A stretch of 64,000 nucleotides of DNA from assembly GCA_027032075.1 (NCBI GenBank), contig JALVOC010000089.1:186001-250000 (forward strand). The letters are read 5' to 3'. The notes under the pieces were generated by a model. It was not told where the DNA came from, did no database searches, and saw nothing but the letters and a program-made list of their open reading frames with translations. Both the position numbers and the translations under genes were made by a program. How positions within the stretch are numbered: the first letter of the stretch is position 1; each line of letters begins with the position of its first letter. This document shows, in pieces, positions 28,477 to 38,612 of this stretch. This stretch comes from Chromatiales bacterium (GTDB lineage: Bacteria; Pseudomonadota; Gammaproteobacteria; UBA6429; Thiohalophilaceae).

Positions 28477-31011
28477 ATGGCAGACGTAACCGTCAAACAA
28501 TTTGCTGAAGTGGTGGGGATTTCGGTCGACCGCCTGTTGGAGCAGCTAAAGGAAGCGGGTCTGCCGATCAGCGATGCCGATGCAACCATCGGTGATGCCG
28601 AAAAGATGGAATTACTCGGCTTTTTACGCCACAAGCACGGTTCCACGGCAGAAGGTGAAGAAGCATCCCCGGCAGCATCGAAAAAGATCAGTTTAAAACG
28701 AAAATCGACCAGTGTCCTCAAGGTTACCAACCAGCAGGGGCGGGCCAAGGCCGTAACCGTCGAAGTGCGCAAGAAACGCACCTACGTCAAGCGCAAGGCG
28801 GTTATGGAAAAAGAGCAGGAAGAGCTGGCCAAGGCGCGCGAGGAAAAGGAAAGACTGGAAGCAGAACGACGGCAACAAGAGGAAGAAGCCAGGCGCCGCA
28901 TAGAAGAACAACAGGCCAAGCGCCAGGCGGAAGAAGATGCACGCCGGCAGGCTCTGGATGAGGCCAAAAAAGCAGAGGAATTGCGTAAAGCCGAAGAAGA
29001 GCAGCGTAAAGCCGAGGAAGAGGCGCGTAAACAGGTTGAGGCGATCGCCAAACAGCAGGCTGAAGCCAAACCCAAACCCGAGGGGCGAGAAGCGCATGCC
29101 CGGGGCAAAAAAGGCGCAAAGGAACGCGGCACGAAATACGGTCGTGCAGAATTGCATGTGAGTGGTGAGAAATCGGGCCGCCGCAGGAAGAAAACCAAGC
29201 CACACAGGGTTTCCACCACCGCAACAACAGAACACGGTTTCACCAAACCGACCGCCCCCATCGTAAGAGAGGTCACTATCCCCGAAACCATCACCGTGGC
29301 GGAACTGGCACAGAAAATGTCGGTAAAAGCGGCAGAAGTCATCAAGGTGATGATGAACATGGGTTCCATGGTGACGATAAACCAGGTGTTGGATCAGGAT
29401 ACCGCCGTCATCGTTGTCGAAGAGATGGGGCATAAGGCGAATCTCCTGAAAGAGGATGCCATTGAGACAGAAATTGTTGAGGAAGTCGCCGAGGCGGAGG
29501 AGCAGCCGCGCTCACCGGTGGTTACCATTATGGGGCACGTGGACCACGGTAAAACCTCGTTGCTCGACTATATCCGCGAAAGCCGGGTGACCGCAGGAGA
29601 AGCAGGCGGCATTACCCAGCATATCGGCGCCTACCATGTGGCCACCGACAAGGGTGAAATCACCTTCCTCGACACCCCCGGTCACGAGGCGTTTACCGCC
29701 ATGCGTGCCCGCGGTGCCAAGGTTACCGATATCGTGGTGCTGGTAGTGGCGGCGGACGATGGTGTGATGCCACAAACCCGTGAAGCCATTCAACATGCCA
29801 AGGCAGCCGAAGTACCGCTGATTGTGGCGGTCAACAAGATTGACAAGCCGGAAGCGGATCCCGATCGGGTCAAGAACGAACTGGCCCAGGAAGATGTCAT
29901 TCCGGAAGACTGGGGGGGCGACACCATATTCGTGAATGTTTCGGCCCATACCGGTGAAGGCGTAAAAGATTTACTCGAAGCGATTCTGTTGCAGGCGGAA
30001 TTACTGGAGCTGAAAGCACCAAAAGAAGGGCCGGCACGGGGCGTGATCATCGAGTCCCGCCTCGACAAGGGGCGCGGGCCGGTTGCGACGGTCCTGGTGC
30101 AGCGCGGTACCTTGAAAAAAGGCGATATCCTCCTGGCAGGCCTCGAATATGGGCGTGTGCGTGCCATGTTGAATGAATACGGCAAACAGTTGACCGAAGC
30201 CGGTCCTTCCATACCAGTGGAAATAATCGGTTTGTCCGGCACTCCCTCGGCCGGTGATGAATGCACGGTTGTGCAAAATGAACGCAAGGCCCGGGAAGTG
30301 GCCCTCTTCCGTCAAGGTAAATATCGTGAGGTCAAGCTGGCCCGCCAGCAGGCAGCCAAACTGGAAAACATGTTTAACCAGATGAAAGAGGGTGAGGTCG
30401 CCACTCTGAACGTTGTGCTCAAGGCCGATGTGCAAGGTTCAGTCGAGGCGATTACGGATGCGTTACTCAAGCTCTCCACTGACGAAGTGAGGATCAAGAT
30501 TGTATCCAGCGGGGTTGGCGGCATCACCGAGTCGGATGTCAACCTGGCCGTGGCCTCCAACGCCATTATTATCGGCTTCAATGTGCGTGCAGACAGTGTT
30601 GCCAAGCATCTTATTGACGAGGAAGACGTCGATTTGCGCTACTACAGTGTCATCTACGATCTCATCGACGAAATCAAGAGCGCCATGAGCGGCATGCTCG
30701 CGCCGGAATTCAAGGAGGAAATCATCGGTCTGGCCGAGGTGCGTGACGTATTCCGTTCTCCCAAACTTGGGGCCATTGCCGGTTGTATGGTGGTGGATGG
30801 TGTGGTCAAACGCAATAACCCCATCCGCGTCTTGCGTGACAATGTGGTGATCTACGAAGGGACACTGGAATCGTTGCGCCGCTTCAAGGAAGACGTCAAT
30901 GAGGTGAAACAGGGAATGGAGTGCGGCATCGGAGTCAAGAACTACAATGACGTCAAACCGGGCGATCAGATCGAAGTTTATGAACGCGTCGAAGTGGCGC
31001 GTGAAGTCTGA
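28477..31011 (+). CDS. infB: Translation initiation factor IF-2
   Basis: GTPase that places fMet-tRNA on the 30S subunit and promotes subunit joining. The 844-residue product starts with an IF2-N subdomain. A long Lys/Glu/Ala/Arg-rich helical linker (about residues 95-215), a second IF2-N module, and the G domain follow, with GHVDHGKTS at 353-361, DTPGHEAF and [10 protein letters not shown]-terminal domains II-IV end the protein. GCAGGAGAG precedes the start. The initiator tRNA that it binds is encoded 2.6 kb upstream. Confidence 0.97.
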   Translation: MADVTVKQFAEVVGISVDRLLEQLKEAGLPISDADATIGDAEKMELLGFLRHKHGSTAEGEEASPAASKKISLKRKSTSVLKVTNQQGRAKAVTVEVRKKRTYVKRKAVMEKEQEELAKAREEKERLEAERRQQEEEARRRIEEQQAKRQAEEDARRQALDEAKKAEELRKAEEEQRKAEEEARKQVEAIAKQQAEAKPKPEGREAHARGKKGAKERGTKYGRAELHVSGEKSGRRRKKTKPHRVSTTATTEHGFTKPTAPIVREVTIPETITVAELAQKMSVKAAEVIKVMMNMGSMVTINQVLDQDTAVIVVEEMGHKANLLKEDAIETEIVEEVAEAEEQPRSPVVTIMGHVDHGKTSLLDYIRESRVTAGEAGGITQHIGAYHVATDKGEITFLDTPGHEAFTAMRARGAKVTDIVVLVVAADDGVMPQTREAIQHAKAAEVPLIVAVNKIDKPEADPDRVKNELAQEDVIPEDWGGDTIFVNVSAHTGEGVKDLLEAILLQAELLELKAPKEGPARGVIIESRLDKGRGPVATVLVQRGTLKKGDILLAGLEYGRVRAMLNEYGKQLTEAGPSIPVEIIGLSGTPSAGDECTVVQNERKAREVALFRQGKYREVKLARQQAAKLENMFNQMKEGEVATLNVVLKADVQGSVEAITDALLKLSTDEVRIKIVSSGVGGITESDVNLAVASNAIIIGFNVRADSVAKHLIDEEDVDLRYYSVIYDLIDEIKSAMSGMLAPEFKEEIIGLAEVRDVFRSPKLGAIAGCMVVDGVVKRNNPIRVLRDNVVIYEGTLESLRRFKEDVNEVKQGMECGIGVKNYNDVKPGDQIEVYERVEVAREV

Positions 31012-31049
31012 TGCCTGAAGCTCATTAATGGCAACAGCGTAACGAAAAC

Positions 31050-31427
31050 ATGCCCAAGGATTTCAGCCGAACCCGGCGCGTCGCTGAGCAAATGCAGCGC
31101 GAACTGGCATTGTTGCTGCAACGCGAGGTGCGTGATCCGCGGCTTGCCGGGGTAACCATTTCTGCTGTCGATCTCACACGCGATCTTTCATTGGCCAAGG
31201 TCTATTTCACCCTGTTGACAGAGGACATCACGAAAGAGGAAGCACAACAGGCGCTGGCCAAGGCCAGCGGATTTTTGCGGCATGCCCTTGGCGAAAAAAT
31301 GCTGATGCGCACGTTACCGCAGCTGCGTTTTATCTATGATGACACGCTTGTTCGCGGTACCGAATTGACCAACCTGATCGATCAGGCTGTCGCCGAAGAT
31401 CGAAAAAAACACCGGGAAACAGATTAA
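31050..31427 (+). CDS. rbfA: 30S ribosome-binding factor RbfA
   Basis: Cold-adaptation factor for 16S rRNA 5' end maturation. The 125-residue KH-fold protein has the typical start RTRRVAEQMQRELALLLQRE, the DPRLAGVTISAVDLTRDLS block, and LRFIYDDTLVRGTEL near the end. truB starts one base after its stop region. Confidence 0.96.
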   Translation: MPKDFSRTRRVAEQMQRELALLLQREVRDPRLAGVTISAVDLTRDLSLAKVYFTLLTEDITKEEAQQALAKASGFLRHALGEKMLMRTLPQLRFIYDDTLVRGTELTNLIDQAVAEDRKKHRETD

Positions 31428-31428
31428 C

Positions 31429-32346
31429 GTGGCAAGACGACGTTCCAGCGGCCGCAAAATCAGCGGCATTTTGTTATTGGACAAACCGGTTGGTATCACT
31501 TCCAACGCGGCGCTGCAGAAAATCAAACGCCTCTACAAGGCCGGCAAGGCTGGCCATACCGGCAATCTCGATCCGCTGGCCAGCGGTCTGTTGCCGATCT
31601 GCCTTGGGGAGGCCACCAAAATCTCCAGTTTTCTGCTGGATTCCGACAAGCGCTATCTGGGGACCTGCAAACTGGGGATCCGTACCCGTACCGCCGACGC
31701 CGAAGGTGAGGTTGTGGAAACCCGGCCGGTGGGTGAATTGAGCGAACACGAGGTGAACCGCGTCCTGCAACGTTTTCTTGGGGAAATCGAGCAGGTGCCG
31801 CCGATGCATTCGGCAGTCAAGGTGAATGGCAAACCGCTCTACAAACTGGCGCATCAGGGGATGGAAATCGAGCGCAAACCCCGACGTGTGAGGATATACG
31901 AGCTCAAATTGCGGCGGTTGCAGGGGGACGAGCTGGATATCGAGCTGAGTTGTTCCAAGGGGACCTATGTCCGCACTCTGGCTGAGGAAATAGGCGAGGC
32001 GCTGGGTTGTGGTGCGCATCTGAGCGCGCTGCGCCGCACGGCTTCCGGTCCGTTTGGCATCGAGGACGCGCATACGCTGCCGGAAATCGAACATCTGGCG
32101 GAAGATGGCCTGGACGCGCTGGATCAGCTGCTGTTGCCAACCGAATATGCGATTGCCGACTGGCCGGAGGTCAATTTAAGCGAAAACACGGCCTATTATC
32201 TGCAGCAGGGGCAGGCTGTGCAGGTGCCGCGTGCGCCGACGGACGGCTGGGTGCGAATCCACCGCCACGACGGGGTGTTCCTGGGGGTCGGCCAGATCCT
32301 GGAAGATGGCCGGGTTGCGCCAAAACGGCTGCTTCGAACAGGATAA
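31429..32346 (+). CDS. truB: tRNA pseudouridine(55) synthase TruB
   Basis: Makes the universal pseudouridine 55 in the T loop of tRNA. The 305-residue protein begins GILLLDKPVGITSN and has the catalytic Asp at about residue 48 in HTGNLDPLASGLLP, then the RNA-binding loop and a C-terminal PUA-like domain. The start is GTG at 31429, two bases after the rbfA stop. Confidence 0.96.
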   Translation: MARRRSSGRKISGILLLDKPVGITSNAALQKIKRLYKAGKAGHTGNLDPLASGLLPICLGEATKISSFLLDSDKRYLGTCKLGIRTRTADAEGEVVETRPVGELSEHEVNRVLQRFLGEIEQVPPMHSAVKVNGKPLYKLAHQGMEIERKPRRVRIYELKLRRLQGDELDIELSCSKGTYVRTLAEEIGEALGCGAHLSALRRTASGPFGIEDAHTLPEIEHLAEDGLDALDQLLLPTEYAIADWPEVNLSENTAYYLQQGQAVQVPRAPTDGWVRIHRHDGVFLGVGQILEDGRVAPKRLLRTG

Positions 32347-32370
32347 GAAGGGTTTTTATACTTAATTTAC

Positions 32371-32400
32371 TTGTCTCTGGACAGGTGGCGCGGGTAGAAT
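32371..32400 (+). promoter_or_regulatory. Candidate promoter of rpsO-pnp
   Basis: TTGTCT at 32371-32376 and TAGAAT at 32395-32400, spacer 18, in the 100-base gap after truB. An internal promoter before rpsO is known in E. coli. Confidence 0.5.
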
Positions 32401-32448
32401 ACGCGCTTTGGATTTTCAGTCAAATTTTTGTAATTACAGGAGCTTGCG

Positions 32449-32718
32449 ATGGCCATTAGCGCCGAACAGAAGGCCGCAATCGTTAACGATTTTCAACGTT
32501 CTGCCGGGGACACCGGTTCACCCGAAGTACAGGTGGCTCTGCTGTCCGCCAATATCAACGATCTTTCCGAACACTTCAAGGAACATATCCATGATCATCA
32601 CTCCCGTCAAGGACTGTTGCGCATGGTAAGCCGGCGTCGGAAACTGCTGGACTACCTGAAGAAAAAGGACCTCGATCGTTATCGTGAGCTGATCGCTCGT
32701 TTGGGTCTGCGTAAGTAA
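32449..32718 (+). CDS. rpsO: 30S ribosomal protein S15
   Basis: Primary binder of the 16S rRNA central domain; 89 residues, the exact family length. Diagnostic segments are [22 protein letters not shown] (about residues 21-42), the [20 protein letters not shown] block and the end LIARLGLRK. Followed by pnp after 28 bases, the standard pair. Confidence 0.98.
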   Translation: MAISAEQKAAIVNDFQRSAGDTGSPEVQVALLSANINDLSEHFKEHIHDHHSRQGLLRMVSRRRKLLDYLKKKDLDRYRELIARLGLRK

Positions 32719-32746
32719 ACCACTGGTTGATTTAAGAGAGAATTAC

Positions 32747-34828
32747 ATGACCCTCGTGAAAAAAGAATTCAAATTTGGTGAACATACCGTCACCCTCGAA
32801 ACGGGTGAGATTGCAAGACAGGCCACTGGTGCGGTCATGGTCAGTGTGGGGGAGACGATGGTGCTGGTTACCGTCGTTGCCGACAAAAAAGAGGTTGAAG
32901 GCCGTGATTTTTTCCCCCTCACGGTCAATTACCAGGAAAAAACCTATGCCGTCGGAAAGATTCCGGGTGGTTTCCTGAAACGTGAAGGGCGTCCGTCCGA
33001 TAACGAAACCCTGATTTCAAGACTCATCGATCGTCCTATCCGTCCCTTGTTTCCGGAAGGCTTCACCAACGAATGCCAGGTGATTGCCACCGTGGTTTCC
33101 ATGGATCCGGACATCAGCCCGGACATTCCTGCGCTGATCGGCACCTCCGCTGCCCTGGCGATATCCGGCGTACCGTTCAACGGTCCCATCGGTGCGGCCC
33201 GCGTCGGCTACAAAGATGGCGAATATCTGCTGAATCCCTCCAACCAGGCGTTGGAAGAATCGGCGCTCGACCTGGTCGTTGCCGGTACGCAAAATGCTGT
33301 TCTGATGGTGGAATCCGAAGCGAAGCTGTTGTCGGAAGAGACCATGCTTGGTGCGGTGATGTTCGGCCACGAGCAAATGCAGAGCGTGATCAAGGCCATT
33401 CAGGAATTTGCTGCCGAAGTGGGTACCGAGCCCTGGGACTGGCAACCGCCAGCCAAAAACGAAAAGCTGCACAGCGATGTGGCTGCCGTGGCGGAAGAGG
33501 CTTTCCAGGCGGCCTATACCATCCGTGAGAAGCAGCCACGCTATGCGCGTCTGGATGAAATTCGCAGTGAAATCAGGGAAAAACTGGTTTCAGACGAAGG
33601 TTACACCGAGGAAGAAGTGCGCGAGGCCATCGAGGCACTGGAGAAGAGAGTGGTTCGTGGCAAAATCCTCAATGGTGAACCCCGTATCGATGGCCGGGAC
33701 ACCCGTACCGTACGCCCGATCGATGTCAAGGTCGGCGTCCTGCCGCGCGCACACGGTTCGGCCATCTTTACCCGCGGTGAAACCCAGGCGCTGGTGGTGA
33801 CCACCCTCGGGACGGAGCGGGACTCGCAAATTATCGACGCACTCACCGGTTCGTACCGTGATCCCTTTATGCTGCAATACAACTTTCCACCCTACTGTGT
33901 GGGTGAAACAGGCTTTATCGGCAGCCCCAAACGGCGTGAAATCGGACATGGCCGGCTCGCCAAACGTGGCGTAATGGCGGTGATGCCGGACTTTGAAGAA
34001 TTCCCATACAGTTTGCGCGTGGTTTCGGAAATTACCGAATCCAACGGTTCCAGCTCCATGGCATCCGTTTGCGGCACCAGCCTTTCCTTGATGGATGCAG
34101 GCGTGCCGACCAAGGCGCCGGTAGCCGGTATCGCCATGGGTTTGATCAAGGAAAGCGACAAGTTTGCTGTCCTCTCCGATATCCTGGGTGACGAGGATCA
34201 CCTGGGCGACATGGACTTCAAGGTGGCGGGCACCACCGAGGGTGTCTCCGCCCTGCAAATGGATATCAAGATCGACGGGATTACCAGGGAAATCATGGCA
34301 ATTGCCCTGGAGCAGGCCCGCGAAGGGCGTCTGCACATCCTGGAGAAAATGAATGCGGTTATCGACAAACCGCGTGAGGAAATGTCCAGCCATGCACCGC
34401 GTTACGTCACCTTCAAGATTAATCCGGACAAGATCCGTGACGTGATCGGCAAGGGGGGCGCCACCATCCGTGCGCTGACCGAGGAAACCGGTACCAGTAT
34501 CGATATCAGTGACGACGGTGTGGTGAAAATCGCCTCTGCCGATTCCGAGGCGGCCAATGAGGCACGCCGCCGGGTTGAACAACTCACCGCTGACGTGGAA
34601 GTGGGTCAGATCTATGAAGGCAAAGTGGCCAAACTCATGGATTTCGGCGCTTTCGTCAATATCCTGCCCGGCAAGGATGGTCTGGTGCATGTTTCCCAGA
34701 TTTGTGAAGAACGGGTCGAGAATGTCAGCGACAAACTGACAGAAGGTGAAATGGTGAAGGTGAAAGTACTGGAAATCGACAAACAGGGACGCATTCGCCT
34801 CAGCATGAAGGCGGTTGGCAACAGCTGA
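32747..34828 (+). CDS. pnp: Polyribonucleotide nucleotidyltransferase (PNPase)
   Basis: Phosphorolytic 3'-5' exoribonuclease and degradosome component. The 693-residue protein has two RNase PH domains; the active second one contains [28 protein letters not shown], and a [10 protein letters not shown] metal-binding segment. Next come a KH domain ([17 protein letters not shown]) and an S1 domain ending [11 protein letters not shown] terminator follows. Confidence 0.97.
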   Translation: MTLVKKEFKFGEHTVTLETGEIARQATGAVMVSVGETMVLVTVVADKKEVEGRDFFPLTVNYQEKTYAVGKIPGGFLKREGRPSDNETLISRLIDRPIRPLFPEGFTNECQVIATVVSMDPDISPDIPALIGTSAALAISGVPFNGPIGAARVGYKDGEYLLNPSNQALEESALDLVVAGTQNAVLMVESEAKLLSEETMLGAVMFGHEQMQSVIKAIQEFAAEVGTEPWDWQPPAKNEKLHSDVAAVAEEAFQAAYTIREKQPRYARLDEIRSEIREKLVSDEGYTEEEVREAIEALEKRVVRGKILNGEPRIDGRDTRTVRPIDVKVGVLPRAHGSAIFTRGETQALVVTTLGTERDSQIIDALTGSYRDPFMLQYNFPPYCVGETGFIGSPKRREIGHGRLAKRGVMAVMPDFEEFPYSLRVVSEITESNGSSSMASVCGTSLSLMDAGVPTKAPVAGIAMGLIKESDKFAVLSDILGDEDHLGDMDFKVAGTTEGVSALQMDIKIDGITREIMAIALEQAREGRLHILEKMNAVIDKPREEMSSHAPRYVTFKINPDKIRDVIGKGGATIRALTEETGTSIDISDDGVVKIASADSEAANEARRRVEQLTADVEVGQIYEGKVAKLMDFGAFVNILPGKDGLVHVSQICEERVENVSDKLTEGEMVKVKVLEIDKQGRIRLSMKAVGNS

Positions 34829-34855
34829 TGCCGCCGATTTTCATCGGGGTTCATG

Positions 34856-34883
34856 AAAAAAGACCGCCTGGCGGTCTTTTTTT
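34856..34883 (+). terminator. Terminator after pnp
   Basis: AAAAAAGACCGC and GCGGTCTTTTTT form a hairpin with a 3-base loop followed by T residues. Lies 28 bases after the pnp stop. It closes the conserved housekeeping block. Confidence 0.9.
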
Positions 34884-34993
34884 GTGCGTAAAGAAAGCCG
34901 GATCCGGTTTTTCTTGGCACAAATCATGAATAATTTTTAGGGAATCCGGCCGCATGCGGAAAGTGTGCGGTTTTTTCCCCTGGAGATTGTTCG

Positions 34994-35548
34994 ATGAAAA
35001 GAGTCCGAAACTGGTTGTTCCTGTTGTTGCTTTATCATCTGTTGGGTGGATGTGCCCAGGTGATGGCACCGCCCCACGAGATAAAATCACCTGAATTGGG
35101 CATGATTTTCGGCCATATCGACGCGGCGATCATGGTAACCGGAATCGAATTGCATGAATATGGAAAATTCTATTTTCCACCTTTCAGGGTGACACCCAAA
35201 GTACATGTTTACCCCAATGGTGATTTTATCGCCGTCAACCTGAAACCGGGTAAATATTATATTTCGAAAATCACCCTGGCGAATGACAGGGTGTTCCGTT
35301 TGGCGGCACTGAAGCTGAAGCCCTATCAGCTTGTATTCGCGGTTGAAAAGCATGCGATAACCTACACAGGCTCATACAGTATTTCAGGTCCACTGGTGTA
35401 TGACAGCCGCGCCAGGGGTGACGAATTTTACTTCCAGAAAAGCCGTTTGCCGGGTGAACGGGCGATTTTACGGCGCATGTACGAGATCACCGATGGTACC
35501 GGCTGGCAGGCACGGATTGACCGGCGCTTAAAGGAATTGCGGCTCTGA
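34994..35548 (+). CDS. Predicted outer-membrane lipoprotein of unknown function
   Basis: 184 residues starting MKRVRNWLFLLLLYHLLGGC, a lipoprotein signal with lipobox LGGC and modified Cys at about 20. The mature part is rich in beta-strand-like Tyr/Phe/Val segments (FYFPPFRVTPKVHVYPNG, NLKPGKYYISKI), possibly a small beta-sandwich. It ends with a basic helix. I do not recognise the family. It stands alone between the pnp terminator and the convergent acs gene. Confidence 0.7.
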   Translation: MKRVRNWLFLLLLYHLLGGCAQVMAPPHEIKSPELGMIFGHIDAAIMVTGIELHEYGKFYFPPFRVTPKVHVYPNGDFIAVNLKPGKYYISKITLANDRVFRLAALKLKPYQLVFAVEKHAITYTGSYSISGPLVYDSRARGDEFYFQKSRLPGERAILRRMYEITDGTGWQARIDRRLKELRL

Positions 35549-35565
35549 CAAAGTTGGCGTCTGTC

Positions 35566-37512
35566 TTATTTGTTTGCGCGATTCTCGATTAAATCCTCCA
35601 CCACATGCGGATCGGCAAGCGTGCTGGTGTCACCAAGGTTGTCCAGTTCGTTGGCGGCAATCTTGCGCAGGATGCGGCGCATGATTTTGCCGGAGCGGGT
35701 TTTGGGCAGCCCCGGCGCCCACTGAATGACATCCGGTTTGGCAATCGGGCCGATTTCATCACGTACCAGATCGATCAGTTCTTTTTTCAGGCTTTCACTG
35801 GGTTCCACGCCTTTGATCAGGGTGACATAGGCATAGATGCCTTGTCCCTTGATGTCATGGGGAAAGCCGACGACAGCGGCTTCCGCCACGGAGTCGTGCA
35901 GCACCAGCGCGCTTTCCACCTCGGCAGTTCCCATACGGTGGCCCGAGACGTTGAGCACGTCGTCCATGCGGCCGGTGATCCAGTAATACCCATCCGCGTC
36001 ACGGCGTGCGCCGTCACCGGTGAAATAATAACCCGGGTAGGTGGTGAAATAGGTGTCCACGAAACGCTGATGGTCGCCATACAGGGTTCTCATCTGACTC
36101 GGCCAGGGCTGGCAGATCACCAGCGCGCCCTCTGCTTCACCTTCCAGCAGTTTCTTGCCTTCACTGTCCATGATACCGGGCTTGACCCCGAAAAAAGGAC
36201 GGCTGGCGGAACCGGGTTTGAGCGGGGTAGCGCCGGGCAGGGGGGTGATCAGGTGGCCACCGGTTTCGGTCTGCCACCAGGTATCGACAATCGGGCAGCG
36301 TCCTTCTCCCACCACTTTGTGATACCACTCCCATGCTTCCGGGTTGATAGGTTCGCCCACCGTCCCCAGCAGCCGCAGACTGGCGCGGGAGGTTTTTTTC
36401 ACCGGTTCATCGCCTTCCCGCATCAGGGCGCGAATGGCGGTGGGAGCAGTATAGAAAACATTCACCTGGTGTTTGTCCACAACCTGCCAGAAACGGGAGG
36501 CATCCGGATAATTCGGGATCCCCTCGAAGGAGATGGTGGTGCCGCCGATTGCCAGGGGACCATATACCAGGTAACTGTGTCCTGTGACCCAGCCCACATC
36601 CGCGGTACACCAGAAAATATCCCCTTCATGCAGGTCGAAGGTGTATTTGGTGGTCATGGCGACATAGAGGAGATAGCCACCGGTGGTGTGTAGCACGCCT
36701 TTGGGTTTACCGGTCGAGCCGGAGGTGTAAAGGATGAACAACGGGTCCTCGGCATCCATTTCTTCCGGAGGGCAATCTGCCGAAGCGCTCTGCATCAACT
36801 CGTGATACCAGACATCGCGTTCTGCATGCCAGTCGATATCACCGCCGGTACGTTTGACCGTGAGCACGGTATGCACATTCGGACAGTGGGCAACGGCCTT
36901 GTCGGTATTGCTCTTGAGCGGAACCTTTTTGCCGCCGCGTACCCCTTCGTCGGCGGTGATCACCACACGGCAATCCGAATCCAGGATACGGTCTTTCAAC
37001 GATTCGGGCGAAAAGCCGCCAAACACGACGGAGTGGATGGCACCGATACGCGTGCAGGCCAGCATGGCGTAGGCGGCTTCCGGGATCATCGGCATGTAAA
37101 TGCAAACCCGGTCGCCTTTTTTGACACCGCGGCTTTTTAAAACATTGGCGAGTTTGGAAACCTCTTCATGGAGCTCGCGATAAGTAATCTTTTTGTCCGT
37201 GCCGGGATCATCACCTTCCCAGATGATGGCGACCTGATCCGCACGCGTTTCAAGATGCCGATCGATGCAGTTGTAACTGACATTCAGCTTGCCGCCTTCG
37301 AACCATTTGATATAGAGGTTGTCCTTGTCGTAGCTCCAGTCCAGCACCTTGTCCCAGGGTTTGTACCAGCTGACGAATTGCTCGGCCTGTTCGGCCCAGA
37401 ATCCTTCCGCATCATCCAGTGAGCGCTGGTACATTTCCATATATTTTTCTTCGTCAATATAGGCATTGGCCTGGAAATCCGCCGGGACAGGATAGACTTT
37501 CTCGTCAGACAT
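35566..37512 (-). CDS. acs: Acetyl-CoA synthetase (AMP-forming)
   Basis: Activates acetate to acetyl-CoA via acetyl-AMP. The 648-residue protein carries the adenylate-forming signature [19 protein letters not shown], the core [29 protein letters not shown] and the C-terminal GKIMRR with the Lys that is the usual acetylation switch. The ATG at 37512 has AGGAG upstream; an earlier ATG at 37578 in frame adds an unrelated 22-residue leader. Single-gene unit, convergent with the lipoprotein gene. Confidence 0.96.
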   Translation of the reverse strand: MSDEKVYPVPADFQANAYIDEEKYMEMYQRSLDDAEGFWAEQAEQFVSWYKPWDKVLDWSYDKDNLYIKWFEGGKLNVSYNCIDRHLETRADQVAIIWEGDDPGTDKKITYRELHEEVSKLANVLKSRGVKKGDRVCIYMPMIPEAAYAMLACTRIGAIHSVVFGGFSPESLKDRILDSDCRVVITADEGVRGGKKVPLKSNTDKAVAHCPNVHTVLTVKRTGGDIDWHAERDVWYHELMQSASADCPPEEMDAEDPLFILYTSGSTGKPKGVLHTTGGYLLYVAMTTKYTFDLHEGDIFWCTADVGWVTGHSYLVYGPLAIGGTTISFEGIPNYPDASRFWQVVDKHQVNVFYTAPTAIRALMREGDEPVKKTSRASLRLLGTVGEPINPEAWEWYHKVVGEGRCPIVDTWWQTETGGHLITPLPGATPLKPGSASRPFFGVKPGIMDSEGKKLLEGEAEGALVICQPWPSQMRTLYGDHQRFVDTYFTTYPGYYFTGDGARRDADGYYWITGRMDDVLNVSGHRMGTAEVESALVLHDSVAEAAVVGFPHDIKGQGIYAYVTLIKGVEPSESLKKELIDLVRDEIGPIAKPDVIQWAPGLPKTRSGKIMRRILRKIAANELDNLGDTSTLADPHVVEDLIENRANK

Positions 37513-37899
37513 GAAGTAGCTCCTGGGTAATTGGTTTGTTGTTATTGACCCGTGTACCTTAATGAAACTGTCATGCATTCAAACCTGTGGTGATGTTCAT
37601 GCCGGTAGCGGGCGGTTATCCCTGAATATCGTTTGTGCCATGCTGCGTTACAGCGTGCACCACCGGTTTGTGCTGCCGTCTATTGTCAACAATCATGCTA
37701 AAAGCCGCAAGCATTTCTGCCAGCTTGTTTGCCTGATCTTTTTACACAGCCCACCGGATGGAAAGGATATTCAACCGATGCATACGCGCCACGGAACATT
37801 CGTAAACAATCCACAGTTGCGACAAATCCCCGGGGGAGGGCGTAACGTTGAAGAAACACCCTTACACGACCGGGTCAAGGCGGCGTGCGGGAGAACTGC

Positions 37900-37930
37900 T
37901 TGACATCATACAGGGATATGGCATTAAATA
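37900..37930 (+). promoter_or_regulatory. Candidate promoter of the efflux operon
   Basis: TTGACA at 37900-37905 with an A+T-rich -10 candidate (TTAAAT, 18-base spacing, or TAAATA, 19). The -10 lies inside the palindromic operator, so repressor binding would block polymerase. Confidence 0.45.
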
Positions 37931-37950
37931 ACTGACCGGTCAGTTATTTA
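37925..37950. promoter_or_regulatory. TetR-type operator palindrome
   Basis: A perfect 26-bp palindrome with core AACTGACCGGTCAGTT. It starts 51 bases before the TetR-family gene and overlaps its probable -10, as expected for an autoregulated repressor. Confidence 0.8.
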
Positions 37951-37975
37951 TTCAGGAAATTGTGGTTATTCCAGT

Positions 37976-38611
37976 ATGAACAAAACAGTGAGTCAGCGTT
38001 GGCAACGCCGAAAAGCCGAGCGTCCGGGCGAGATCATCAATGCGGCACTCGATCTGTTTGTCGAAAAAGGCTATGCCGCCACCCGTTTGGAGGAAGTTGC
38101 ACGCAAGGCAGGGGTATCCAAAGGGACGCTCTATCTTTATTTCGACAACAAGGCAGCCTTGTTCAAGGCGGTGGTGCGGGAGACGGTGTTGCCGGAACTG
38201 GAGCGGGCGGAAAACTTCGTGCGTGATTACCAGGGCAGTGCCAGCGAACTACTGAATCACATGGTGTACAAATGGTGGCAGACCGTGGGTGAGACGAAAT
38301 TGTGCGGACTGCCAAAACTGATCATCGCCGAGGCGGGAAATTTTCCGGAAATTGCCCGCTTTTATTATGACGAAGTGATTGTGCGGGCACGCAAGCTCCT
38401 GGCGGATATTTGCCGCAGCGGCATGGCGCAGGGTGAATTCAGATCATGCCATCCCGACTATGCCGCACGCACGCTGATTTCCCCGCTGGTATTTGCCGCC
38501 ATCTGGAAGACCAGTTTCAAACAATTTGAACAGGTACCGTTCGACATCAATATTTTTCTTGAACATCATCTGGATTTGTTTTTCAACGGGATCAGGAAAA
38601 CGGAAGTTTAA
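37976..38611 (+). CDS. TetR/AcrR-family repressor of the efflux operon
   Basis: 211 residues with a canonical N-terminal helix-turn-helix (IINAALDLFVEKGY ... EVARKAGVSKGTLYLYF, about residues 20-65) and a helical ligand-binding C-terminal domain. The next gene starts two bases after its stop. The perfect palindrome upstream is its likely site. It probably senses a substrate of the pump; the ligand is unknown. Confidence 0.92.
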   Translation: MNKTVSQRWQRRKAERPGEIINAALDLFVEKGYAATRLEEVARKAGVSKGTLYLYFDNKAALFKAVVRETVLPELERAENFVRDYQGSASELLNHMVYKWWQTVGETKLCGLPKLIIAEAGNFPEIARFYYDEVIVRARKLLADICRSGMAQGEFRSCHPDYAARTLISPLVFAAIWKTSFKQFEQVPFDINIFLEHHLDLFFNGIRKTEV

Positions 38612-38612
38612 A

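Larger units (their letters stand above)
37513..37975. other. Divergent intergenic region between acs and the tetR-type gene
   Basis: About 460 bases. No supported gene is seen. The right end holds the efflux-operon promoter and a 26-bp palindrome. The remainder presumably contains the acs promoter, which I could not place with confidence. Confidence 0.5.

Noticed and set aside
33590-34690. 366-residue minus-strand ORF inside pnp
   Set aside because: Antisense to the PNPase domains; His-rich composition is typical of a reverse-frame shadow.
35605-36693. 362-residue plus-strand ORF opposite acs
   Set aside because: Antisense shadow of acs with no recognisable domain.
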